Shown here piece after piece: positions 47,996-59,574 of a stretch of DNA of 64,000 nucleotides. The position numbers were made by a program, and so were the translations under genes. Origin of the DNA: Grammothele lineata (lineage: Eukaryota; Basidiomycota; Agaricomycetes; Polyporales; Polyporaceae); contig NDFF03000135.1 of assembly GCA_002150815.3 (NCBI GenBank), forward strand, positions 124,001 through 188,000, given 5' to 3'. How positions within the stretch are numbered: the first letter of the stretch is position 1; each line of letters starts with the position of its first letter. The notes under the pieces are model-generated. The model had not been told where the DNA came from. It made no database searches and saw only the letters and a program-made list of their open reading frames with translations.

Positions 47996-50556
47996 TCATG
48001 GGCGCCGTTTTGAGCCCTGGGGAAGTTTTCCATTGCGTTCGACCTGACTTGTATCGATCTGACTTGTTTCGATCTGGTTTTGTTCAAATGCCGTCGTTGT
48101 GTCCTGCGTCAATGTTAGATGTCTCGCAATCTCTATTCATAGATTATAACAGTACATACTCGGTGTTAATACTGTGTAGCGTATAGTATCACGCATAATT
48201 CTTTATTTTGTATAACTTTCAGACCTCTGACCCGGTTCACGATTAAGTACCATCTAGTAGTGAAATTGGATGGGACGGTCGAGCTTGAATAGCGCGAACT
48301 TACTCGGAGACCCCCTTTCGCAAAAACGCACGTATGTGACAACATCGTAGATATCTGCACTTACCACATACGAGGCTTTGAGTGGGAGGCTTGAAAGGCC
48401 GATGAGCTGCTGTAAAAGTTGGTACTGGGTGACTCGGAGGAAACGGGTCTGACTCATAATCGGCGCCTTTGATGACACGTGGCACTAGCTAGGTCGCACG
48501 AATTTGATGTCACTGATCGGAGACCCACGAAACTCTGACCCACAATGCAACCACCATGAGTGGGGCAAGCTCAAAACACGCTAGCTCGCGCAGATCCGGT
48601 CCAATATTTTATGAGTGCTCATGGAGATAGCGATCGAGTATATCAGGTTGTAGTACGGATGATTGCATTTCAGACGAAACCAAACAAATAGGCGCACATT
48701 CGAAATCTCGAGAAATGGTCGGCCCAAACTGCTATATAAGGGGCGAAGTAGCGCTACCTGGGGAACTCTACTCCGTTGCCGAACAGGGCCTAAGGTTATA
48801 ACTCTAAAACACGTTCCCCAGTCGACCAAGTACTGAGATCCAGCTTCCATCGGGAAAAAATCTGAGAATTGGATAGCAAACATCACTCTGATTCGTGTTC
48901 CGTGTACACCGCAAGGCACTGACTGTGCATTCGTGGTTATAATGAATGCCTAGCACTCCCCGGCGCCCCTACACATGGAGACGGGCGCGGGTCCACGAGG
49001 TAGTAAATCTAAGGAACCAACGAACATGCCGCACATTAGGATGTAAAGCTACATCTATGTTCCGCCAATTACACGACTCGCGGGGTATTAGGGTCACTGA
49101 CCAGGCGATGACGGCGCCTTGTTTGCACGTCGGCGCGTTGATATTCTCGACATACAGCGTCCGCGGGGAGTCCCACGCGAACATCTCTCGGTGAAAGCTC
49201 CTCCACAGAAGCGCGTCCGAGAAAGCCTCTTCCTCTCTCCCAACCCTCGGAGCCCGTCTCCGTCCCCAAAACGCCGAAGACGCCGTAGCCCACACGTCCG
49301 TCCCGCACGTTCTTTGCGCGATGCTCAAATTGACAGCCCTAGGCCCACGTAAGTAATATACAAAGAGAGTTTAGATTTAGATGCAGATGGTGCTATCGTT
49401 AGGTGGCCAGCACTTTCGGCGAGCGCATTCGCCCCTTGTTCATGGCGTCCGTTAATGAACCTATTACCGCTTGCACCACTCTGAAGAAACGTGTCTCCCG
49501 CGGTCGCGCATCATAGACGGTGCCGCGTCCGCGCCGAGGGCGGTAGCGGGGCCTAAGGTGAGTACTGAGTGTGCAGGCTATGCGCGGCGCCGAGCTGGGG
49601 GATCGGCGCGCATTGGCCACCCCGCGCGCTGCGATCTCATGTCGCGACATGCGCGCCCACATTGTGGGAGGCCACAAGGGCCGCGCGTGAGGGATAGACA
49701 TATCATGTCTGTCGTCATTTATCCAACCGCGAGGAGGGTGAGCCGGCCGAACATGAAGGGCACCGCGAAACATGATGGACGACGCGCACCGCGAGACCTA
49801 CAACGCGGGTTTCATAGTCGCGCTAGGGGACGGTGAGGAACCTGGTGGCCCGCTTGTATGAGATCGCTCCGCAGTGCTGCTGTAAGAGCTGTAGCAGTAC
49901 GATGCTGGTGCTCCAAAGGCGAAAGTACCATACCAGCTTAATGGGGAAGATAAGAGAAGCCCCTGGAAGCGTTTCGTCGGAGCGCGCGGTCGGAGCGCGC
50001 GAAGGCACACCAGTCCTGCAAACTTCGCGGCATACCGAGGGTGATCGACGTCTCGTTCCCGACTCCCCATGCGTGTAGTACTCACACCCCGCCACCGCAG
50101 ATCAAACTTTGCGATGGTGGAGTGCAACCCCATACGGATGGGTACGAGACAAACAAGGACTGTCGGTAGCACCTACCGGCAGTCGTTGCCCAATGGAAAG
50201 AAAGTTCGAGCAGCTGCAAGTGCGACTTGTCTCGCGCTCTTGAGTAGCCTCTCGTCCAAATCCCCCGAAGTCGGCGACGCGTTCCGGTTACCGTTTCCCG
50301 AACGAACCTACGTCCTAGTCCATACCCCACGATTCAGCCAAGAACGGCACAAAGCCATTCCAACCTTCTGCAAAGCCAAAAAAAGTAAGTTTTTCCTACT
50401 CTACGCTCATCTATAGGGGGAAGAAAAGAGACAAGCAAAACGCCACCGAGCGCCACGTATATATATCGTATCGTCTATATGCCCAATGGTGGGGGGCGAA
50501 CTAGTCGAATCGTAATAGTCTATAGCAGGGGACGCGATCTGAATGGAGGCGGGGCG
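47996..50556. other. 2.5-kb intergenic region, no firm gene
   Basis: Short frames only. At 48045-48085 an imperfect direct repeat of TCGATCTGACTTGT occurs in the 3' flank of the preceding gene. The minus-strand frame near 49130-49330 (FAWDSPRTLYVENINAP) is protein-like but isolated. Confidence 0.45.
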
Positions 50557-53307
50557 TTACTCGCGACTGACATCACTGTAGATCGCGACAAATGTGAGCT
50601 GGAAGGCAGAGGGAGATGGCAGAAGGGGGAACGTACCGGCCAAAGAGCTTGACTTTGAGCCAGTCCGTGGCGACGAGCGTGCGGTTGCGCATCGAGAAGA
50701 GCGTGCTGAGGTACGCGCTCCTCCAGAACAGGAACGTCGCGACCCCACCCGTAGCCAGCTGTATCATGCACCGCCCCGTAAACCATTCAGTACGCAAATC
50801 CCTCTCAACGGAAAAGAAAAGAGACAGAGCGACTCACGTTCCCATTAAAGAACGGCAAGTCCGCAATCGCCTTCTCGCTCCCAATATACGCAAGCGAGCC
50901 CTGGTGCGAGTACTTGAACGGCCGCAGCTTCTCCAACTTCCCCAGCCGCTTCTCCAGCTGCGCCCGCTCCGCCATCACCTGAGCCTCAGCCTCGGCCTCG
51001 GGTGCGTCAGAGGAGGAGGAGGAGGAAGAGGAGGAGAGGGCGGCGAGACGGGCGGCAGCTTCGTCCCGGCGCGCGAGCTGCGCGAGGACGCGCGCGAGGT
51101 ACGCGCCTTCTTGCGAGGCGACTTGCGCGGTTGGAGCGTAGGAGGTCGCGGTGCAGTCTCCGATGGCGAAGATGCTGTCGTGAGCGCCTGCCATGCGCAT
51201 GCACTCTGTGTTTATGGAGAGGAGGGGGAGTCGTCAGTGAGGGAGCGTAGGAGAGATGTAAAGGAGGGGGAACGCACCGTCAACGGTGATGCCGCGCCTG
51301 TTGGTTTGGACGTCGGGGAACTTGGCCATCAGGTCGCGGGTTACCTTGCGGAGCGTGTTACCCTACTCCATCTCGTCAATATCTCATCACAGCGCTGACA
51401 GCGGGAGATACCACGTACAGCAGCCCAAACGACGAGCCCACAAGGCACCTCAACAACGCTCTTATCGGGCATCTGGAGCACCACACTCTTCTCCTTGACC
51501 TCCTTCACCATCGTCTTCGTCAAGATGTCGATCTTCGCCTCCTTGAACGTCGACTCGGTGTAGTCGATGAGCTGCTTCGAGAACATGGGCAGCACGGACG
51601 GGAGCGCCTCGACGAGCGTGATGCGCACGTTCTCCGCGAGCTCGGGGTACCACGAGCGCAGGTCCTCCTCGAGGAAGTCGTGCAGCTCGCCGCTGCGTCG
51701 TAACCCAACTGTCAGTCGCCATCCTACGAGTACGAGTACGAGTGGGAGCACGCCCCGACGCACCTGAGCTCGACACCAGTCGGGCCACCGCCAACCACGA
51801 CCATGTGCAACAAGCGCTTCTGCTCTTCCGACGACTGGCCCGGGAAAGCCGCTGACTCGAGGCCTGAAGTATGACGTCATAATGAGCGAACGCTCATTTC
51901 AAGCTAAGCGGAGCATGCGTACAGTCCATGAAGCGGCGCTGCATCTTCTCGGCGTCGTCGAGCTCCTTCATGAAGCAGGCGTGCTCGCGGACGCCGGGGA
52001 TGTTGAAGGTCTGCACCTCGGCGCCGACGGCGAAGACGAGGTAGTCGTAGGGTATCGTTGTGCTGGACACTAGGCCCTGGATCTCGGAGGTATCTGTGTA
52101 GACTGTGAGCTTGAGATATGGCAGGATCGCGAGGCGGTCGTACCTGCGAAGGTGATCGTCTTCTTGGCAGGCTGGTTGCGGTGAAAAGACGTCAGATCAT
52201 CGTCTCAAGCGTCTCGAGGACGAAACATGGAGCGTAGAGGGCGGCGTCATGAACCGTCATGGGAACGTAATTCCTTTGCCGTAGCTTCGAGCTGATCCCC
52301 CGGGATGTTAATCGCATCCCAATCGCAATCCGTCCACGTTCCGAGCATGCTTAACGGCAACACACGGTTAAGGCCGGAAAGCACGCGGAATGTGTTCCCC
52401 GCTCGTGGACTGAGAGGCACGGAGAGAATCGGGAGCGCGAAACACGCGTGCCCCGCACGAAGCAATGCGGGGAGATAGGGAATGTGGGGGTGGGGTACTT
52501 ACGTCGACATCCGTGGCGGAGGCCTCGATGACGGTGACTTGACGCTGTTTGTGGCGCGTCACGTACCGTGTCGCTGAAGGGGATTATTAGACAGAAGAAT
52601 GCGATGATCTTCTGTAGACATACGCTGCAGGATGGAGCGAGGGGCGAGGGTGCCGACAGCGACGCTAGGAAGGAGGGGAGTGAAGAGGAAGTAGTTCTTC
52701 GGACTGACAACGATCTAGGGTATCGTCATTTTCAAGGATAGTTGCACATACAGCGAGCAGGGATACTCACGACGTTGTAGTCGGTCGTGTCAAGAGAGTT
52801 CAAGAGACTGGTCGCACCCCATCCGCTGCCGCAGATAACAAGCGTCTTCTTGGCCGGGTCGTGAGGGAGCTGCTCGCCCGGGGCGCGGTCCTTTTGCGCA
52901 AAGTAGTAAAAGGCAACGCCGCTCGCGACGGTGACGAGGGTCACCGAGCCCGTGACCTGGAGGAACCGCTTCCAGATGGAGGGCTTGGTGGGAGGAGGTG
53001 GCTAAACACGCCGTTTCGCGCGCATGTGAGAAAACGAGGCCCGGGGCGCGTGCGAGGGTGGGGGGACGTCCGCCGCTCGCGCAGACGCGATGGGGGGAGA
53101 CATACCGCAGACGCGCCCTCCGACGCGGAGCCCGTGGAGGCCCACCGCCTGGCTGGGAGGAGACGAGGGACTTGGGCTGGCCGAGATGCGACGAGGCTTC
53201 GGCCGAGAACGCGCACTGAATCATGGGTCGCCGTGAGCGGGCCGCCGGGCGAGCGGGAGCCGGAAGGGCGGGAGTGAGGCGGGAGACGCACCTCTGGAGG
53301 CTTGCAT
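50557..53307 (-). CDS. NDE1: Alternative (type II) NADH dehydrogenase, mitochondrial
   Basis: A rotenone-insensitive, non-proton-pumping NADH:ubiquinone oxidoreductase of the inner mitochondrial membrane. Thirteen exons give 561 residues. The start [17 protein letters not shown] is an arginine-rich, acid-poor presequence ending near RRWAST. A membrane anchor follows ([16 protein letters not shown]). The FAD Rossmann motif is [11 protein letters not shown], residues 98-107, and the NADH motif [15 protein letters not shown] is in the second half. Other landmarks: [47 protein letters not shown] and the C-terminal membrane segment [21 protein letters not shown]. The single anchor favours the external (NDE) form over NDI; the side is inference. 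Exon 1 is 16 nt and exon 6 only 28 nt, next to a 331-nt intron. Confidence 0.93.
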
Positions 53308-53684
53308 GGCCGTTCTGAGCGGGAGGGCGACACCTGCGCGTCGGCGGGGGAGACGAGGGGGACGAGAGAGACGACGGTGTCGAGAAGAGTTTTGCTCTCC
53401 GGCGCTGGCAACTTTCGGGCAGTGACGGCGGTCTCTCCAACCCTAACCTCGCCCTCTCCTCACCCTCCCGGTCCTCGGGTGAGGTTGGCGCGCTGAGCTC
53501 TTCCGAGACGCTCATTGGCTGTCCCTCGCTGTCCCGAGCCCGCTCTGACGCCGCACCTTTCGGAGCGCCCTCCCGGCGTCAAGCTTCCCCGCACTGACGA
53601 ACGGTATGACCGGCTCGACTTCTCTGTCTCTCACACGCCGACCGTGCCTTCCCTGCCCTGCATCAGTCCTCTCAGCCTACCGCT
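53308..53684. promoter_or_regulatory. Divergent promoter, NDE1 / NTF2-like gene
   Basis: A 377-base GC-rich region between two divergent start codons. No TATA box is evident. A long minus-strand frame extends the NDE1 exon upstream (from 53515), but splice continuity favours the ATG at 53307. Confidence 0.5.
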
Positions 53685-54710
53685 ATGGCTGGGTCCAACT
53701 CGATCGCCTTTCCCAGCGCACAGTCGGCACGCTCCAGCATCGACGTCTCCACCCTCTCGCTCTCAGCCCACCACCAGACCGCCGTCGACGTCTGCGAGCT
53801 CTTTTACGGCGCATCTCCGCCCGCATGGCAGACCGTAGAACGTTTCTACGACGCCAACGCCACCTACGAGAACCCCTGCATCACTGCGACGTCCAGGGAC
53901 ACCATCAGCGACGTTCACACGCTCTCCCAGTCCCTATCTTCGCTCGACGTACCCAAGCCGGGTGCCGTCCTCTGCACTCTCTTCAGGCTCTCGGCGAACC
54001 ACCGGTGGAGGGATGCTTGGTTCAGGGGTGTGCGCATGTGGAATGAGATCAACGACATCTCAGAATGCGAGAGCTTCGGTGAGCCACCTATCTTCCACGC
54101 CGCATCTCGCACCATTGAACGGGGCGGCTGCATGATGCAGATGGCCACAAGCGCACGATGGTCGACCATACCCTGCACATCCTCATTCTCCCTGGCATCC
54201 ATTCGTCCATACATCACACACAGCCCACGGGAGACCACGCTGCATACCCCTCGTCCGACTCCGTTGTGTCGCTCCCATTATCGTATATCCCCTCCTTGCA
54301 CAACCAGCATCCAAGCACATCCTTCTCCCTACCCTCTCCTTTCCACCTAAAGCTTCCTATAATAACGAGGCTCGCATTCAACGACGCCGATAAGATCACG
54401 CATCATCGCGACTTCTGGGACGTCAAAGTACGTTTAGACAGTTCCCTAATGGTGTCTTCCTTATGCTCACCCCTCCACTTTGCTCCAGGACCTCCTCGGG
54501 CTCGTCCCAGGAATGACGCTCGTGCAGTGGATCAGCAGCAGGCTCGCCGCCCAAAGCATCCGCACCGTCGTCCGTGCGGGACGCGCGCTCTTTGGGGGCG
54601 CGCCGCCTCCAGACGAAGAGGCCGGGGCGTTGGTCGACTCACCCCGGCCGATGCGGAAGACCCTCTCGCGGCGCGGGTCGCGCACTAGCTTCCCTCACGC
54701 TCCCCATTAG
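53685..54710 (+). CDS. NTF2/SnoaL-like fold protein, uncharacterised
   Basis: 300 residues from three exons (53685-54078, 54141-54427, 54489-54710). After a short S-rich lead, the sequence LFYGASPPAWQTVERFYDANATYENP is a typical NTF2-like/SnoaL start, a helix followed by FYDxxATYENP. Strand-rich segments follow (MVDHTLHILILPGIH, then HLKLPIITRLAFNDADKIT and HHRDFWDVKDLLGLVPG). Proteins of this make-up are common in basidiomycetes without known function; an insert with SLPLSYIPSLHNQHPSTSF separates two halves of the sheet. The tail is basic and S/T/R-rich (PMRKTLSRRGSRTSF), so possibly phosphorylated. The divergent neighbour NDE1 is metabolic, but no functional link can be claimed. Confidence 0.72.
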
Positions 54711-57700
54711 GATCCGGACCTCATATGTGTTGTACTCTGTCAGTTCACGGCTTCAGTGTATCCTTATCTCGCGACGACGACTCACCTCGCAGGACTTATC
54801 TGTACCCCGCACCTCGCGCTCACCGTACCACTAATCTTACAGGCACTCCCGCATTTGTTGGTTATATGCGCTGTTCATTAGGCTCTGTCGACCTGTTGTA
54901 CACATATCATATCCGCGTCAATGTACTTACATCCCACGCCGCCGCCCTTCTAATCGACCAACGCACGTGTTATTCCAGCGTGCCTGGCGCATCACGACTC
55001 ACTATCCCCTCGCAAGTCTACGCAAGTCGCCCTTTGTCGAGCTTCATCCTGCAAGTCACACGCGAGTCCACACAAACCCCTACATATACACAAGTATATT
55101 CGCCCGCCCCCTCCTTCAAAAACACCAACTTAAAATACCTCCAACTAAGCACTCCAGGTTCTGCACGACGAGCCGCGAGCCGTTGTGGGTGCCTGTGTAC
55201 TGAATAGAGTCGAGATCGATCATCTCTCACGCGCGCACGGCTCGAGAGGAGGTCTGATCCGCTTTGGGACATCTTTACCCATGGGAGGGCCGCCGCGCCT
55301 TTGAGGTCTGCTGCGCATTCAGTTGCTCGGTTCTCGTTGGGGGTGGTTAATGGTGGGGGGCTGAGATGGTGGGGGTAGGCAGGTACTGGTCGGTAGGGCG
55401 CCTATGCTACTGCATATCCTCCTCGAGATGTTTTGTTTGTAGGAGTGTACCTCGAGATGAGACCTCATTCTCACTCGTGCGCCCTCAACGAGCGCAGGGT
55501 AGAAATGTTCCAGAAGAAGAACGCATGCATACATCCCGAGAACGAGTAAGTACACTGGTCGGGAACATGAGACACCAGACGACTGGCGCGCGCAAACAAC
55601 GCACAAGACGCGGCGCACCCGGGTACAAACCTCTACACTTGAACTAGAGTTATATTGACCCCCTCATCCCACACATCGATCCCTCTCTCGGTACGTAGAA
55701 CTTGAGGCAGACCCAAGCAAGCAAGCGCGCCCTCCCCGGCCCCTCCCTAACACCACCCTCGTGCTCGGGCCCGCTCCTAGGGCCCTACATACACTCGCTC
55801 CCGCCCGCTCGGAACCGCGCTTGCAAGCATGCACTTCTCCCCCGGCGATCCCCTCTCTCCCCATTCAAACGGCGGCTCCAGCAGGCGGGTCCGCAACGTC
55901 ACGGCGGTCGACGCGGAGAAGACGTCCGCGTGGGGCTCTAGTGGCAGGCCGATGCTCGCACTCTGTGGCGGTGCCCCCCCCCTCCTTGTGGCTGGCCAGA
56001 TCTAGCGGCGAGCGCCATGCAGATGCGAGACGTCCGTCGATCGGCCCTCGAGAAGCGTCGCGCGATGTCCCGCTGATTCTTGAGAGTTGCCATTGCAATT
56101 GAGTCTGAGAGAAGCAGCAAGGGCGCTGTTCCCCGAGGCGGCGAGGCGAGGACGTCATGACCGTAGAGGCTATCATGCGCGTCGATCCTGCCTCCCGCGT
56201 TGAGTTGAGGAACCCGTCGGAAGGAGGATGGGATCGACGTGGGCGCCTCTGACTAGGCTTGGGGTGAAGTACATATGGTTCGTATCCGTGTGGCCAGGCG
56301 GGGTGTTGGGATCCATGTGATACTCTCTCCTGTGGGTGATGGTGCAGCGTCGTCGTTATTCATGCTCCGGAATACGCCATGAGTTGCGTAGAGCTTGGCT
56401 GTCTAGGATCATCAATTGCAATGTGGAGACAAGCGCAAGAGAAAGGAAGCCATGCAGCTGTTCTTGGATGAGGAGATTCCGAGAGAGGTTAAGAGTGCGC
56501 TTGGTGAGCGACGCACGTATCTCTTTCCTCGGTCGCCTTCTAGACGATTCCGCCAAATAATTGCTAGACGACCATTGGCGGTTTTTTGTACGTTCTAGAG
56601 TATACACTAGCTCCGGGAATGCCCAGGATGACCGTCCCTCAGTAAGACTCGTAAACCACAATGACTCACGAAAGCCTGCTCATTGTAAGCACCGTACGGA
56701 TGATGGATTGCCCAACGCCTCGCCCATGCACTAATGTAGTGTAGCCAGCGCGGAGGCACGCGCGTCGTATATCAAGTCCTCGAGATCAAGATTGGACGAC
56801 CGGCGAGATCACTCCTGCACGATCGGCAAGGGCCGATGGTGCGTACGGGTCTCAGCGTGCTGCGCGCATGAGGAGAGCTTAGAGAATCGACACCCCCGCT
56901 TGTGCCAGGAGAGCGGTCGTATGAGTGCAGCAATAACAGAACTCGGATCATGGGCCTTCCACAGTCCACGATGCGCTCGGTCGGGCACACCGGCGAGCCT
57001 CCTCGATAGCGCATCCCACCTCATGCACGTATCACGCCTCGAGCCTTCGCGCGCGAGGCCGTGTCCCTTAGCAGTCCCTTAGCCTCGCGTTCAGCGTTCA
57101 GCGTCCATGCAACGCCACGCACGCTCGACGGAAGCCCGCCTGTTCCACGTCGAAAATGGGACCGGGCGCACAGGCACGGCGCGAGGAGCGTAGAGCGCAG
57201 TTTGGCACGGGCGTAGGTTCTAGGTTCTAGTGGCGTCCCCCCCGCTCGCTGCGCGTAAGTAATAATACGGCTCCACGCGGCGCGGGTCTCGAGCGCACAA
57301 GAACGTCGAAGTTCGACGGGCCCCGGCTAATCCGTTAAAGAGTGCGCACCTCAGGGGGAAGAAAGGAGCGTAGTCGATACATGAGCGACTGAACTTTGAT
57401 ATAGTCTCGCGTCCGTGTGGCGACACGAGCTTCCTTCGAAGTCACTGGGCCGGTCCTCTGCCGTTTTGGCGGCGGCAGGAGGAGATGGAAGGGAGGCCGC
57501 GGGAGGCCCGCTGCCGTAGAAGCTGGCTAAAGATACGCCGAACTGGACGCACTGCGCTCGTTCTTCGCGCAAGATGGCCGCGATCGAGGTTTGGACGGAG
57601 AGGAACTTAGCTAGGGAACTTGGGGGCGCGTGATATGTCCTTGCCCGAAGATACGGGACAGCCTGAGTGCGCGCAGCAGAAGGGTGGGGCGGCCGCCTGC

Positions 57701-59574
57701 TCCGACGCACGTCGTCACTGGGGCTTCTGAGGCCTGAAGACGACGACGTCCCGGATGTAGTGACGGCGGATATCCGCGGACGCATGCGCGTCCTGCGCGG
57801 GCTTCCTCCGAGCAGCCTTCCGTAACTTCCGTGCCGGGGGGTTGTGGTTCCGATTGAGGCGTGCCTGCGCGTGCTGCGCATGCACAGGTGAGCAGCGTGC
57901 CGAAGTGTCCGCGCTCGGGCGAAAGGACAGAGAGGGGCAAGAGGTTACGAGAAGGCGAGGTCGAACAGTGTCGCGGAGGAAGAGCAAGGCTCGCGTCTGT
58001 CGCCTGACGGACGCGGTAAGCGCCGGTGACGCGATCAATCTGCCCGGGCGAGCCGGGCTGCCATATGGAGCGTCCCGATCGGTCACCGGACGGTCACGTC
58101 GCACAGCCGCGCCACGCGTCTACCATCGATCTCGACGACTCTCCTCGTCGTCCTCCTTTGGCTTTCTCTCGCCATCACCACGGGCGTATCGGAACGCCTC
58201 CTCGGTGCCAGGATGGGTTATCGTCAGCGAAAACATCTCTCAAACGACGAAAGGCTCGACAGGCGACCGTGACGTGCGCCGCCGAAGGTTCGTAAGCCGT
58301 TACCATTGCCGTATGACCGCCCGATGGGACGATATCCGACTGAATGCGTATTTGCATAGGCTGTAGGCCGGCGAAGAAGAGATTGCGTGTCAATCACGCT
58401 TATGAGCACTTCTGTCAACCCTCCATCTCGTTGCCAAAGCGTCAAACTCCAATGAGATCACCATCGCAGGTGCGTAAAAATGGACCCTTGCTCGGTCTTC
58501 CAACGGTCCTGGACGGGCCACGGCTCGCAGATGCCGTACCAATGCGCGCCATGCCTTGACGGCCCCGCGCGGTGACTTGGCCAGAATAGCGAGAAGGACG
58601 GCGTTCTAGCTCGCCGTCTCCCCGTCGGGACGAGTAGCCAGCACTTCGCGTTGTCTTATCAGGGCTTCTCGTTGACTTATCAGATAATCTAACTCGAGCG
58701 CATCTACATCCGTGGCTGGAGTAGCGCGCGTGATAAGAACGGCGCACATGGTGGTCCGTCTCTCCTCACCGCCTGCACCACCTCCGATGGCGCTCGTCCA
58801 TATGCGACGGCCAGTCTCTGCGGTCTGGGGTCTCCGTTCTATCTTTGGAGTCCGTCCGAGCTGTCGTTTTACGCGTTCTGGGGCGAAATGGCGTGCGTTC
58901 CGCGTCACGTGCATCCGTCGAGCTGCACGCGTCTCTCTCGTCGCGGACGGTATCGACCCGTCAATGTTTCCGTGTGGCCTCTGCACACCGACGTCGCGGG
59001 ATGCGTTGTGCTTTCTCTTGGCGTTGCTCACTCAATTTTACCCTCAGGCATGCCATCTCGGGCTCTCCTCGACCTTGATAGCGGAATTTTCGACGGGAGG
59101 CCTGTACGCGTTCGCGCCAACGTGCACACCATCTCGACGCGCGTGCAAATATGCAGGCGCACACGGAACGGCTCCGCCTCGTCACGTAGCCAATCCCCGC
59201 CGCCTTCGTTCTGCCGGCGTCACCGCCCTCGAATATGCCCGCACATCCTCCGAGCCCAGATTCGCGCCCGGCCGATCAAAGTGAGATCGCCTGCAGGGCG
59301 ACGAATGGCGCAAAAATTCCATGTGGTTCCCCCAATCGGCGCCTCGTCGCTTCCTTCGCCCCGCGCGCGGGAGATCAGGAATCTCGTATGTCACTGTCCC
59401 AACGGGGGGTCCGTTTTCCCAGCTCTTGGCGGAGGGCGCAACGGTGCTCGTCCGCAACGGGCAGTGGCACACCGACGCGCCACGTATATATCTGCGCAAG
59501 AAGGATGGAGGGCCGGTAGGAAGCCCTTCCGTCGGCACTTCGCCTGCCCACCCAGCCCCCGGCTCCAGCTCAGG
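54711..59574. other. 4.9-kb region without a recognised gene
   Basis: The longest gap in the window. Frames of 100-176 codons occur on both strands but overlap one another and lack motifs. The most protein-like is minus 57370-57630 (KFLSVQTSIAAILREERAQC). Small direct duplications occur near 57066-57105 (CCCTTAG and GTTCAGC, two copies each) and 57216-57230. The frame upstream of the ferric reductase ATG stays open for about 690 bases without looking like protein. Confidence 0.45.

Noticed and set aside
58888..59574. In-frame upstream extension of the ferric reductase
   Set aside because: The extension is arginine- and proline-rich, and MSSNASPS is a normal N-terminus for the family.
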